Source of the DNA: Algihabitans sp965233705 | Lineage (GTDB): Bacteria > Pseudomonadota > Alphaproteobacteria > Kiloniellales > DSM-21159 | DNA length: 64,000 nucleotides | Assembly: GCA_965233705.1 (NCBI GenBank) | Contig: CBDDTF010000001.1 | Location: forward strand, 310,001-374,000 | Direction of reading: 5' to 3' | Part shown: positions 49,667 to 57,909 of the stretch, in pieces | Layout of the letters: the number at the start of each line of letters is the position of its first letter | Position numbering within the stretch: the stretch's first letter is position 1 | Program-made: the position numbers and the translations under genes | Notes under the pieces: generated by a model | Told to the model about the DNA's origin: nothing | Database searches by the model: none | Seen by the model: the letters and a program-made list of their open reading frames with translations, nothing else

Positions 49667-50797
49667 ATGCCAGACCCTACCCGCCGCCGCGTCCTGACCT
49701 CGGCCGGCCGCCTCGTCCTGGGCACGGCCGGCTTGGGCACGGCCGGCTTGGGCACAGCCAGCTTGGGCACGGCCGGCCTCGCGGCCCCGGCCGTCGCGCG
49801 CGAGCGCCGGGTCTGGCGCCTGGCGACCTCCTGGCCGAAGAACGCGCCCGGCCCCGGCACCACCGCCGCCCGCCTGGCCGAGCGGATCACCGCCCTGTCC
49901 GGCGGGCGCCTGACGGTCGAGCTGCACGCCGCCGGCGAGTTGGTGCCCGCGCTGGAGGTCTTCGACGCGGTGGCCGCCGGCACGGTCGAGCTGGGCCACT
50001 CGGCGGCGCTCTTCTGGTCGGGCAAGATGCCCTCGGCCCCCTACTTCACCGCCGTGCCCTTCGGCCTGCTGCCCGAGGGCCACGACGCCTGGCTGACCGC
50101 CGGCGGCGGCCAGGCCCTGTGGGACGAGCTCTACGGCGCCTTCGGGGTCAAGCCCTTCGCCGCCGGCAACTCCGGCATCCAGATGGGCGGCTGGTACCGC
50201 AAGCCCATCGCGGGGCTGGAAGACCTCAAGGGTCTGCGGGTGCGCATGCCGGGTCTGGGCGGCGAGGTGCTGCGCCGGCTGGGCGCCGCGCCGACCACCC
50301 TGCCGCCCGGCGAGATCTTCACCGCGCTGTCGACCGGCGCGATCGACGGGGCGGAGTTCCTGGGGCCCTGGCAGGACCTCTCGCTCGGCCTGAACCGGGC
50401 GGCCCGCTACTACCTCTGGCCCGGCTGGCACGAGCCCAACGGCAGCGCCGAGGCGCTGGTCAACGCCGCCGCCTACGCGGCCCTGCCCGAGGATCTGCAG
50501 CGACTGATCGCGACCTGCTGCGAGGCGGAGAACCGGCGCGGCCCGGCCGAGGCCGAGTGGCGCAACGCCGAAGCCCTGGCCCGCCTGCGCGAGGACCCGG
50601 AGGTGACCCTGGCCGCCTGGCCCGAGCCGGTGCTGCGCGCCGCCCGCGCGCAAAGCGAGGCGGTGCTGGCCGAGCTGGCCGAGGCCAGCGCCCTCGACCG
50701 GCGCCTGCGCGACTCCTACGCCGCGGCCAAGGCGCGCCTGCTGCCCTGGGGCCGTGTCGGCCGCCATGCCCTGCTGGGCGCCCAGCTCGGCGCCTGA
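49667..50797 (+). CDS. TRAP transporter solute-binding protein, DctP/TakP type, thiamin-regulated
   Basis: A 376-residue exported receptor of the DctP family, nearest in pattern to TakP-like (alpha-keto acid) members. An Arg-pair start (DPTRRRVLTSAG), possibly a Tat-type signal, precedes a repeated GLGTA hydrophobic region. The mature part has RLATSWPKNAPGPGTTAARL, GELVPALEVFDAVAAG, YRKPIAGLEDLKGLRVRMPG, LPPGEIFTALSTGAIDGAEF and WPGWHEPNG. No DctQ or DctM genes are adjacent. It is the first gene under the TPP riboswitch, ahead of thiM and thiE, so a thiamin precursor, or a keto acid used in thiamin metabolism, is the likely ligand; this is inferred from position. Confidence 0.88.
   Translation: MPDPTRRRVLTSAGRLVLGTAGLGTAGLGTASLGTAGLAAPAVARERRVWRLATSWPKNAPGPGTTAARLAERITALSGGRLTVELHAAGELVPALEVFDAVAAGTVELGHSAALFWSGKMPSAPYFTAVPFGLLPEGHDAWLTAGGGQALWDELYGAFGVKPFAAGNSGIQMGGWYRKPIAGLEDLKGLRVRMPGLGGEVLRRLGAAPTTLPPGEIFTALSTGAIDGAEFLGPWQDLSLGLNRAARYYLWPGWHEPNGSAEALVNAAAYAALPEDLQRLIATCCEAENRRGPAEAEWRNAEALARLREDPEVTLAAWPEPVLRAARAQSEAVLAELAEASALDRRLRDSYAAAKARLLPWGRVGRHALLGAQLGA
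49721..49780. repeat. 15-bp tandem repeat in the TRAP protein signal peptide
   Basis: Four 15-bp units of GGCACGGCCGGCTTG with point changes; they encode the GTAGL units of the signal peptide core. As in the sugar dehydrogenase gene, the hydrophobic segment is made of the repeat. Confidence 0.95.
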
Positions 50798-50839
50798 TCC
50801 CGCTTGCCCGCCGGCCGCGCCGCGAAAGGAGGCACTGCC

Positions 50840-51646
50840 ATGACCCTCGCCACCAGCCTGGAGCGTCCCTCGGTCACCCTGAAGGCGCTGCGCGCCCAGA
50901 CGCCGCTGGTCCAGAACATCATCAACTTCGTCGCCATGGACCTGGCCGCCAACAGCCTGCTGGCCGTCGGCGCCTCGCCGGCCATGGTGCACGCCCCGCA
51001 GGAGGCGGCGGAGTTCGCCGGCCTGGCCGGGGCGCTGACCGTTAACCTGGGCACGATGGAGGCGCACTGGGTCGAGTCCGCCGAGGCCGCGGCCAAGGCG
51101 GCCGTCGCCGCCGGCCGGCCCTGGGTGCTCGACCCCGTGGCGGTCGGCGCCACCGCCTTTCGGCGCGCCAACGCCACCCGGCTGCTGGCCTGCGGACCGA
51201 CGGTGGTGCGCGGCAACGCCTCGGAGATCATGACCCTGGCGGGCCTGAGCGGCGCCGAGGGCAAGGGGGTCGACTCCACCGTCGGCTCGGACGCGGCGGT
51301 CGAGGCCGCCCGCCGCCTGGCCCGGCAGAGCGGCGCCGTGGTCGCGGTGACCGGCGCCATCGACCGGGTCAGCGACGGCACGCGCGAGGCGAGCTGCGCC
51401 AACAGCCACGAGATGATGACCCGCATCACCGCCGGCGGCTGTGCCTTGACGGCGATCACCGGCGCCTGCCTGGCGGTGCAGCCGGACCCGCTGGCCGCCG
51501 CCCTGCACGCGCTGGCGATCTACGGCGTCGCGGCCGAGAAGGCGGCGGCGCGGGCGCGCGGGCCGGGCAGCCTGCGCCTGCACCTGCTCGACGAGCTTTA
51601 CCGCCTCGACCCGGAGGAGCTGGACCTGGAGGCCCGCCTGGCATGA
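50840..51646 (+). CDS. thiM: Hydroxyethylthiazole kinase
   Basis: Phosphorylates hydroxyethylthiazole in thiamin salvage. The 268-residue protein has TPLVQNIINFVAMDLAANSL, GASPAMVHAPQEAAEFA, GRPWVLDPVAVGATAFRR, VRGNASEIMTLAG, and the anion-hole/active Cys region in MMTRITAGGCALTAITGA. AAAGGAGG lies before the ATG at 50840. It is second in the riboswitch operon and overlaps thiE by 4 nt. Confidence 0.95.
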   Translation: MTLATSLERPSVTLKALRAQTPLVQNIINFVAMDLAANSLLAVGASPAMVHAPQEAAEFAGLAGALTVNLGTMEAHWVESAEAAAKAAVAAGRPWVLDPVAVGATAFRRANATRLLACGPTVVRGNASEIMTLAGLSGAEGKGVDSTVGSDAAVEAARRLARQSGAVVAVTGAIDRVSDGTREASCANSHEMMTRITAGGCALTAITGACLAVQPDPLAAALHALAIYGVAAEKAAARARGPGSLRLHLLDELYRLDPEELDLEARLA

Positions 51647-52323
51647 ACGCGCGTGCGTCCTTCGACCTCTCGGTCTACCTGGTGGTCGGCCGCGACGACT
51701 GCCGCCGCCACGGCCTCGAGGCGGTGATCGACGCCGCCCTGGCCGGCGGCGCGACTCTGGTGCAGCTCCGCGAGAAGCACCTGCCGCCGGCCGACTACCT
51801 GGAGCTGGCGCGCGCCCTGTTGCCGCGGCTGGAGGCCGCCGGGGTGCCGCTGGTGGTCAACGACCGGGTCGAGGAGGCGCTGGCGCTCGGCGCCGACGAG
51901 GGGCGGGTCGGCGTCCACGTCGGCCAGGGCGACCTGCCGGTGCGCCAGGTGCGCGCGCGCCTGGGCCCCGCGGCCGTGCTCGGCCTGTCGGTGCGCCGGC
52001 CGGAGGAGGCCGCCGCCGCTCCGGCCGGGCTGGTCGACCACCTGGGCGTCGGGCCGGTCTTCGCCACCGCCACCAAGGCCAACGCGCCCGACCCGATCGG
52101 CCCCGAAGGCGTCGCCGCCGTGCGCGCGGTCACCGACCTGCCGCTGGTCGGCATCGGCGGCATCACCGCCGCGCGGGCGGGCGCGGTGATCGCCGCCGGC
52201 GCCCAGGGCGTCGCCGTGGTCTCGGCGATCGCCGGCCAGGCCGACCCGGCGGCCGCCACCGCCGAGATCGCGCGCGCCGTCGCCGCGGCGCGGCGGGCAG
52301 AGGGTGCGCCGGACCAGAGATAG
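51643..52323 (+). CDS. thiE: Thiamine-phosphate synthase
   Basis: Couples HMP-pyrophosphate to thiazole phosphate to give thiamin phosphate. The 226-residue protein has GGATLVQLREKHLPPADYLE, VPLVVNDRVEEALALGADE, GVHVGQGDLP, VDHLGVGPVFATATK and LPLVGIGGITAARAGAVIAA. It is coupled to thiM by ATGA overlap. No thiD is in this operon. The stop codon is inside a 17-bp tandem repeat shared with the convergent patatin gene. Confidence 0.95.
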   Translation: MNARASFDLSVYLVVGRDDCRRHGLEAVIDAALAGGATLVQLREKHLPPADYLELARALLPRLEAAGVPLVVNDRVEEALALGADEGRVGVHVGQGDLPVRQVRARLGPAAVLGLSVRRPEEAAAAPAGLVDHLGVGPVFATATKANAPDPIGPEGVAAVRAVTDLPLVGIGGITAARAGAVIAAGAQGVAVVSAIAGQADPAAATAEIARAVAAARRAEGAPDQR

Positions 52324-52365
52324 CGCGGGATCAGAGATAGCGCGGGATCAGAGATAGCGCGGGGG
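52315..52365. repeat. 17-bp tandem repeat spanning the thiE and patatin stops
   Basis: Three consecutive units of CAGAGATAGCGCGGGAT; the last ends GGGGG. The first unit contains the thiE TAG and the third the patatin stop (minus strand). The whole gap between the convergent genes is this repeat. Confidence 0.95.
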
Positions 52366-53430
52366 CGCGGCGAAGCTGCTCGCTCGCCCGACCTGGGCAC
52401 GCGGCCCCTCCAGCCAGGTCTCGGCGGCGCCGCGGCCGAGCGCGTGGAGGTAGCCGAGGAAGCGCCGGTCGGCGTTGAGCCGGCTGGAGGCACTGAGCTC
52501 GCCCAGCACCTGCGGCTCGGCGATGCCGTGCAGCCGCACCTGCGGATGCACCGCCGCCAGCCACTCCAGCTCGGCCAGCAGGCCGCCGCCGCCGGCCAGG
52601 GCGTTGAGGCGGTCGAAGATCTCCTGCGGGCTGGTCGGCGTACCCGGCTGCTCGCGCCCGTCCAGCTCGATCAGCAGCAGGTCGCCCGGCGCCGCCGCCT
52701 GCGACCCCGCCTGCGCGCGCTCCGTCTCCCGCGCCGCCACCAGGGGGCGCAGCGGCGGATTGGCCAGGTAGGCGCCGTCCCAGTAGGGCTCGCCGTCGAT
52801 CTCCACCGCCTTGGTCAGGAAAGGCAGGCAGCTCGAGGCGAGCACCGCCTCCAACGTCAGCTCCTCCGGCCCGAACACCCGCAGGCGCCCGCGCCGCACG
52901 TTGGTCGCGGCGACGAAGACCCGCGGAGCGCGTGCGGTGCGCAGCCGCGCGAAGTCGATGGTCTCGCGCAGCACCTGGCGCAGGGGATTCACGTCGAAGG
53001 CGTTGAACTGGTAAGGCGAGAAGAGGCGGCTGAGGGTGTCCAGCCAGCGGTAGCCCGGCGAGTAGTCGAGGCTGCCGGGCCCCGCCACCCAGCGGTCGAG
53101 CGGGCTGGGCTGCAGCGGCGAAAGGGCGGCCAGCGCGGCGGTGCGCTCCCAGACCTCGGCCAGCTTGGCGCGCGCGCCCGCGCGGCCGCCCTCGGCGAAG
53201 CCCTGGGCCAGGGCCACGGCGTTGACCGCGCCGGCACTGACGCCGCTGATCACCGGAAAGACAAGGTCCTGTTCCTCCAGCAGGCGGTCGAGCACGCCCC
53301 AGGCGAAGGCGCCGTAGGCGCCGCCGCCCGGCAGCGCCAGCCCCAGCGACGTGACGCCGACGTCTTGCGGCGCGCTTTGCGATCTGCCCTGGTCCGCAGC
53401 GCGGCGCTGACGGCTTCCGTTGCGCGGCAT
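52348..53430 (-). CDS. Patatin-like phospholipase family protein
   Basis: A 360-residue predicted lipid acyl hydrolase. The Gly-rich oxyanion loop is LALPGGGAYGAFAWGVLD; the nucleophile elbow is ISGVSAGAVNA (Ser); the catalytic Asp should be in PYWDGAYLANPPL, where the common DGG is DGA. SSCLPFLTKAVEIDG is also typical. A 30-residue basic N-terminus precedes the domain. No signal peptide is seen. The start at 53430 is chosen over 53496. The substrate is unknown. Confidence 0.88.
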   Translation of the reverse strand: MPRNGSRQRRAADQGRSQSAPQDVGVTSLGLALPGGGAYGAFAWGVLDRLLEEQDLVFPVISGVSAGAVNAVALAQGFAEGGRAGARAKLAEVWERTAALAALSPLQPSPLDRWVAGPGSLDYSPGYRWLDTLSRLFSPYQFNAFDVNPLRQVLRETIDFARLRTARAPRVFVAATNVRRGRLRVFGPEELTLEAVLASSCLPFLTKAVEIDGEPYWDGAYLANPPLRPLVAARETERAQAGSQAAAPGDLLLIELDGREQPGTPTSPQEIFDRLNALAGGGGLLAELEWLAAVHPQVRLHGIAEPQVLGELSASSRLNADRRFLGYLHALGRGAAETWLEGPRAQVGRASSFAAPPRYL

Positions 53431-53537
53431 CGCGTGTATGCTCCCTGCAGCTCTGGATACCCCGGCCCAGATTGCATCCACGGGGACGCCAGACAAGCCG
53501 CAGGCCGACGACCGACCCGCCGAAGCGAGAGCGCCCC

Positions 53538-54491
53538 ATGCCGAGCCCCACAGCGCCCGATCCCCAGGCCCCCGATCTCCAGGCCCCCGATTCCCAGGCC
53601 CCCGATCTCCAGGCCGCCGATAACCAGGCCGCCGACGGTCAGGCGGGGCCGTCCGACACTCCCTCCGCCGAGGCGCTGCTGGCGCGCGCCCAGCCGGCGC
53701 CGGCCGGCGCGCCTGACGACTCCCTGCTGCTGCTGCGCGAGGGAGCGGTGGCGACGATCTGGCTGAACCGTCCGGCGCGGCGCAACGCCCTGAACCACGC
53801 CGCCTGGACCCGGCTGGGCGAGACGGTGACGGCGCTCAATGCCGACCCGGAGCTGCGCTGCATCGTGGTGCGCGGCGCCGGCGGCGAGGCCTTTGCGGCG
53901 GGCGCCGACATCTCCGAGTTCGACGCGCGGCGCTTCGACGCCGCCTCGGCCCGCGCCTATGCCGACAACATGCACGCGGCGCTGGAGGGGCTGATGCACT
54001 CGCCCCACTGCACCCTGGCGGCCATCGAGGGCGCCTGCGTCGGCGGCGGGCTGGAGCTGGCGCTCTGCTGCGACCTGCGGATCTGCGCCGAGGGCAGCCG
54101 CTTCGGCATCCCGATCAACCGCCTGGGCCACGTGCTGCCCTGGGAGGGCATGATCCCCCTGGTCCAGCTCACCAGCCGCGCGGTGGCGCTGGAGCTGCTG
54201 CTCGAGGGCCGCATCTTCGCCGCCGAGGAGGCCTACGTGAAGGGCCTGGTCAACCGGGTGGTCGCGCCCGCGGCCTTCGAGGCGGAGGTCGCGGCCACCG
54301 CCCGGCGCCTGGCCGCGGGGGCGCCGCTGGCCGCGCGCCTGCACAAGCTGCACGCCGCCCGCGCGCTCGACCCGGCGCCGCTCAGCGAGGCGGAGTACGA
54401 CCGCGCCTTCGGCGTCTGCGACAGCGCCGACTACCGCGAGGGGGTGCGGGCCTTCCTCGACAAGCGCAAGCCGGTGTTCCGGGGCGAATAG
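53538..54491 (+). CDS. Enoyl-CoA hydratase/isomerase family protein
   Basis: A 317-residue crotonase-fold enzyme. Residues 1-35 are a repeat of QAPDL-type units, followed by an Ala/Pro linker; the crotonase domain starts about residue 60 (LLREGAVATIWLNRPARRNA). The oxyanion-hole segments are GEAFAAGADISEF and EGACVGGGLELALCCDLRI. The N-terminal repeat, coded by a 15-bp DNA repeat, is not part of the fold. The substrate is uncertain; this family includes hydratases, isomerases and dehydratases. Its TAG stop is about 30 bp from element E9. Confidence 0.88.
   Translation: MPSPTAPDPQAPDLQAPDSQAPDLQAADNQAADGQAGPSDTPSAEALLARAQPAPAGAPDDSLLLLREGAVATIWLNRPARRNALNHAAWTRLGETVTALNADPELRCIVVRGAGGEAFAAGADISEFDARRFDAASARAYADNMHAALEGLMHSPHCTLAAIEGACVGGGLELALCCDLRICAEGSRFGIPINRLGHVLPWEGMIPLVQLTSRAVALELLLEGRIFAAEEAYVKGLVNRVVAPAAFEAEVAATARRLAAGAPLAARLHKLHAARALDPAPLSEAEYDRAFGVCDSADYREGVRAFLDKRKPVFRGE
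53559..53633. repeat. 15-bp tandem repeat in the enoyl-CoA hydratase N-terminus
   Basis: Five units of the GATCTCCAGGCCCCC type, the last two more diverged, with a partial sixth. They encode DLQAP-type units in a disordered N-terminal tail. Confidence 0.95.
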
Positions 54492-54521
54492 CGCGCCCAC
54501 GGCCCGAAGGACAGGCCGCGC

Positions 54522-54615
54522 GGTCGGCTGACTCTGCTCTCACACATAAATGAGAGCGATGTCTCGCGACCGGCGGAGGCGCTGACGCGCGTCCAAACGG
54601 TCGCAAATCACTCTA
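54522..54615. repeat. Palindromic element (E9) at the thioesterase stop
   Basis: It holds a half of the first hairpin type, GGTCGGCTGACTCTGCTCT (54522-54540), then a full second hairpin (54553-54615) from AGAGCGATGTCTCGCGACC to GGTCGCAAATCACTCTA. The right edge CTA is the TAG stop of the thioesterase gene on the minus strand. The flanking genes converge. Confidence 0.85.
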
Positions 54616-55080
54616 GACCGGCTCGCCCTGCGGATCCTCGGAGCCGCGGCGGTACTTGAAGACGCCTTCGCCCTGGCCGACCAGGGTGCCGGTCTCGTCG
54701 CGCACCTCGCAGCTCGCGAAGAAGATGCTGCGCCCGCCGCCGGTGCGGTGCGCGCTGGCGGTGAGCCGGCGCCCCTCGAAGCCCGGCGCCAGGAACTGGC
54801 AGGTGAGCTGCAGGGTCATGGCCCGACGCACCCGCCCCGGCGTGGCGCAGTAGCAGCCGGCATAGCCGCAGGCCGTGTCGATCAGGGTGGCCAGCACGCC
54901 GCCGTGCATCACCGCGCTGCGATTCATGTGGACGGCCGCGAGCGGCAGGACGATCTCGGCCCGCCCCTCCTCCCAGTGCTGCAGGCGATAGCCGACATGG
55001 CGGGCGAAGGCGTTGGACTCGGCGGGATCGAGCGGTTCGGGCGGCGCCGACTCGGGCGCCGCGGAGGACTGATCGGTCAT
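54613..55080 (-). CDS. PaaI-family hotdog thioesterase
   Basis: A 155-residue acyl-CoA thioesterase-like protein. The hotdog pattern NRSAVMHGGVLATLIDTACG contains the usual HGG and the acidic residue of the active site. TLQLTCQFLAPG and GEGVFKYR follow. Its cellular substrate is not known. It is divergent from the mutasome operon. Its TAG stop is the edge of E9. Confidence 0.9.
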   Translation of the reverse strand: MTDQSSAAPESAPPEPLDPAESNAFARHVGYRLQHWEEGRAEIVLPLAAVHMNRSAVMHGGVLATLIDTACGYAGCYCATPGRVRRAMTLQLTCQFLAPGFEGRRLTASAHRTGGGRSIFFASCEVRDETGTLVGQGEGVFKYRRGSEDPQGEPV

Positions 55081-55181
55081 GGTGCGTCAAGCTGCCGCGC
55101 GGCCTGCCGTCTGTCCAGGGGCTTCGCCCGTTTCGCCGCACGGCCGCGCGGCCCCGGGCGCCGGCCTATGCATAAACCCGC

Positions 55182-55239
55182 TTGACGCAGCTCCCGGGCT
55201 CCACTAGAACAAAAAGCGAAATAAGAACATTTACGGAAC
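55182..55239 (+). promoter_or_regulatory. imuA promoter with LexA (SOS) box
   Basis: TTGACG (55182-55187) and TAGAAC (55205-55210) are exactly 17 nt apart, a good sigma-70-type promoter. GAAC-ATTTACG-GAAC (55225-55239) matches the alphaproteobacterial LexA box GAAC-N7-GAAC and lies at about the transcription start, 42 nt before the imuA ATG. This is strong evidence of DNA-damage control of the operon. Confidence 0.9.
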
Positions 55240-55280
55240 TTGTTTGCCTCGAAACGTCTGCCGGCAGACGGGAGCGGGAC

Positions 55281-56066
55281 ATGAGCGTCGAAGCCCTGGA
55301 TCGCGGCGACCGCCGGGCCGAGGTGGAGCGCCTGCGCCAGCGGGTGCGCGCCCTGGAGCAAGGCCCCGGGGAGGCGCCGCAACGGGTCGTGCCGCTCGGC
55401 GCGCCGGCGCTGGACGACCGGCTGCCGGGTGGCGGGCTGGCGGCGCACGGCCTGCACGAGGTGCGGCCCGCCCGCAGCGAATGGGACGACGGCGCCGCGC
55501 TCGGCTTCGCGCTGGTGCTGCTCGGCCGCCTGGCGGGCCTGCGCGCGGGGCCGCTGCTCTGGGCGACGCGGCGGGCCGACCTCTACGCCCCGGCGCTGGC
55601 CGACTACGGCGTGGCGGCCGAGCGGCTGCTGCTGGCGCGCAGCGGCGGCGACACCCAGACGCTCTGGGCCCTGGAGGAGGGGTTGCGCTGCCCCGAGCTG
55701 GCCGCCGTGGTCGGCGAGGTCGGCGAGCTCGACCCCACCGCCGGGCGGCGCCTGCAGCTCGCCGCCGAGACCGGCGGGCGGCCCTGCCTGCTGCTGCAGC
55801 GCCGCCGTCTGGCCGCGGCCGCCGGCCCCGCCCTGACCCGCTGGCAGGTGGCCGCGCGGCCGAGCGGCGCCGAGCGCGGCGGCCCGACCGGTGGCGGCGC
55901 GCCCGGAAACCTGGTGGGCAATCCGGCCTGGCGGGTCGAGCTGCTGCGCTGTCGCGGCGGCCGGCCGGCCGTCTTCGAGGTGGAGTGGAACCATGCGACG
56001 GGTGATTTCGCTCTGGCTGCCGAGCTTCGCGATCCAGCACCGGCCGCGCTCCGCCGCGCCGGCTGA
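55281..56066 (+). CDS. imuA: ImuA, SOS mutasome accessory protein
   Basis: A 261-residue RecA-like accessory protein of the ImuA/ImuB/DnaE2 damage-tolerance complex. It begins with a charged helix (RAEVERLRQRVRALEQGPGE), then VVPLGAPALDDRLPGGGLAA and GLHEVRPARSEWDDGAALGF, as in alphaproteobacterial ImuA. A clear Walker A motif is lacking, as expected. It overlaps imuB by 74 bp. The start at 55281 follows a GGGAGCGGGAC ribosome-binding region. Confidence 0.9.
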   Translation: MSVEALDRGDRRAEVERLRQRVRALEQGPGEAPQRVVPLGAPALDDRLPGGGLAAHGLHEVRPARSEWDDGAALGFALVLLGRLAGLRAGPLLWATRRADLYAPALADYGVAAERLLLARSGGDTQTLWALEEGLRCPELAAVVGEVGELDPTAGRRLQLAAETGGRPCLLLQRRRLAAAAGPALTRWQVAARPSGAERGGPTGGGAPGNLVGNPAWRVELLRCRGGRPAVFEVEWNHATGDFALAAELRDPAPAALRRAG

Positions 56067-57801
56067 GGCGACCGAGGGAGCGCCCCCCGGGGCAACCGGC
56101 GGGACGACCGGCGGGGCGCCGGCGCGGCCGCTGGCGCTGACCCTGCGCACGGGCAACCGCATCCTGCTGAGCGCGGTGAACGCCGCCGCCGCGGCCGCCG
56201 GCGCCGCCCCGGGCCAGAGCCTCAGCGAGGCGCGCGCCCTCTGCCCCGAGCTGCGCAGCAGGCCGCAGGACCCGGCCGCCGAGCGCGCGGCGCTCGCGCG
56301 GCTGGCCGCCTGGTGCGGCCGCTACACCCCCTGGGTCGCGCTCGACTCGGCGGCCGAGCCGGGCGGCGCCGCCGGCCTCTGGCTCGACATCACCGGCTGC
56401 GCCCATCTCTGCGGCGGCGAGGCGGCACTGAGCGAGGAGCTGCTCGCCCGGCTGCGCCGCTTCGGCCTTTCGGCGCGCCTGGGCCTGGCCGACACGCCCG
56501 GCGCCGCCTGGGCGCTGGCCCGCTATGCCACCGAGGCGGCGCGGCCGGCCTGCCGCGTCGCGCCGGAGGGTCAGCGCGCGGCTCTGGCGCCGCTGCCGGT
56601 CGCCGCCCTGCGCCTGTCGGCCGAGCGCGCGGAGCTGCTGCGCCGGCTCGGCCTGTCGCGCATCGGCGACCTGCTGGCGCTGCCGCCGGCGGCGCTGGAG
56701 CCGCGCGTCGGGCCGGAAGTGACGCGCCGCCTGCGCCAGGCCCTGGGCGGCCTGGCCGAGCCGATCTCGCCGCGCAGCCCGGTGCCGCCGCAGCACGCCC
56801 GCCTCGCCTTCGGCGAGCCGATCGGCGCGCCCGAAGACCTGGCCCGCGCGGTCGAGAGTCTGCTGGGCCGGCTCTGCGCCGGGCTGGAGCGGGCGGCGCT
56901 GGGCGGACGGCGCTTCACGCTGACCGGCTACCGGGTCGACGGCAGTCTCGCCCGCCTGGCGGTCGGCACCGCCCGGCCGGTGCGCGACCCGGCCCATCTC
57001 AAGCGCCTCTTCGCCGGCCGGCTGGAGGGGCTCGACCCCGGCTTCGGGATCGAGGCGCTGCAGCTCGCCGCCGAGACGGTGGAACCGCTGAGCGCCCTGC
57101 AGCTCAGCCTGGGCGCCGCGGCCGACCGGCCCCCGCGCGGGCCGGTCTCCGCCGGGCGCGGCCCGGAGCGCCCGCCCGCCGGCCCCGCGTCCGACGCGCG
57201 GCCGGCCGAGCCCCTGGACCTGGGGCGGCTGGTCGACCGCCTGGGCGACGCGCTGGGCTTCGCGCGGGTGCACCGCCTGCTGCCGCGCGAAAGCCACCTG
57301 CCCGAGCGCTGCGTGGCGCCGGGGCCGGCCCTGCCGCATCGCGACGTCGCCGGGTCGGTGCGGCAAGGGCGCTGGCCGGCCCGATACTGGCCGGCGGGGC
57401 CGCCGCGCCCGCTGCGCCTGCTGCCCCGGCCGGAGCCGGTGGAGGTGACCACCCCCGCGCCAGACGCTTCCGCGCCAGACGCCCCCGTGCCAGACGCCCC
57501 CGTGCCAGACGCCCCCGCGCCAGACGCCGCCGCGCCAGACGCCGCCGCTGTCTCCGGCCCCGCCGCCTCCGCCCCGGCGGCCCCACCGCTCGTGCCGCCG
57601 GCCCGCTTCCGCTGGCGCCGCCTGTCGCACCGCGTGGTCCGCGCCGAGGGGCCGGAACGCCTGAGTCCCGAGTGGTGGCTGCCGCGCGACGCGGCGGACC
57701 GCGGCCCGCGCGACTACTACCGAGTCGAGGACGCGGACGGCCGCCGCTACTGGCTGTTCCGCGAGCGCGGGCGCTGGTTCCTGCATGGCGTCTTCGCCTG
57801 A
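55993..57801 (+). CDS. imuB: ImuB, Y-family polymerase-like protein
   Basis: A 602-residue catalytically inactive Y-family homologue that links DnaE2 to the beta clamp. It begins MRRVISLWLPSFAIQHRPR; the acidic residues of active Y-family polymerases are absent. ALRLSAERAELLRRLGLSRI is the helix-hairpin-helix region, and QLSLG near residue 370 may be the clamp-binding motif. It is longer than usual, partly through a linker of APDAP-type units (about residues 489-518) coded by a 15-bp DNA repeat. The toxin-antitoxin pair follows after 108 bp. Confidence 0.92.
   Translation: MRRVISLWLPSFAIQHRPRSAAPAEATEGAPPGATGGTTGGAPARPLALTLRTGNRILLSAVNAAAAAAGAAPGQSLSEARALCPELRSRPQDPAAERAALARLAAWCGRYTPWVALDSAAEPGGAAGLWLDITGCAHLCGGEAALSEELLARLRRFGLSARLGLADTPGAAWALARYATEAARPACRVAPEGQRAALAPLPVAALRLSAERAELLRRLGLSRIGDLLALPPAALEPRVGPEVTRRLRQALGGLAEPISPRSPVPPQHARLAFGEPIGAPEDLARAVESLLGRLCAGLERAALGGRRFTLTGYRVDGSLARLAVGTARPVRDPAHLKRLFAGRLEGLDPGFGIEALQLAAETVEPLSALQLSLGAAADRPPRGPVSAGRGPERPPAGPASDARPAEPLDLGRLVDRLGDALGFARVHRLLPRESHLPERCVAPGPALPHRDVAGSVRQGRWPARYWPAGPPRPLRLLPRPEPVEVTTPAPDASAPDAPVPDAPVPDAPAPDAAAPDAAAVSGPAASAPAAPPLVPPARFRWRRLSHRVVRAEGPERLSPEWWLPRDAADRGPRDYYRVEDADGRRYWLFRERGRWFLHGVFA
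57457..57546. repeat. 15-bp tandem repeat in the imuB linker, six copies
   Basis: Six units of the GCGCCAGACGCCCCC type, with GTGCC and GCTTCC variants. They encode a flexible APDAP/VPDAP linker ahead of the C-terminal domain that should contact partner proteins. Confidence 0.95.
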
Positions 57802-57909
57802 AAGCCTCGCAGGCAGGGGCGGCGAAACCGATCCGTCGTCCGGCCGCTTGAGGCGGAACTCAAACGACAGCAAAATGCTGGCAACCCAGACCCGCAATCG
57901 GAGATCCCC

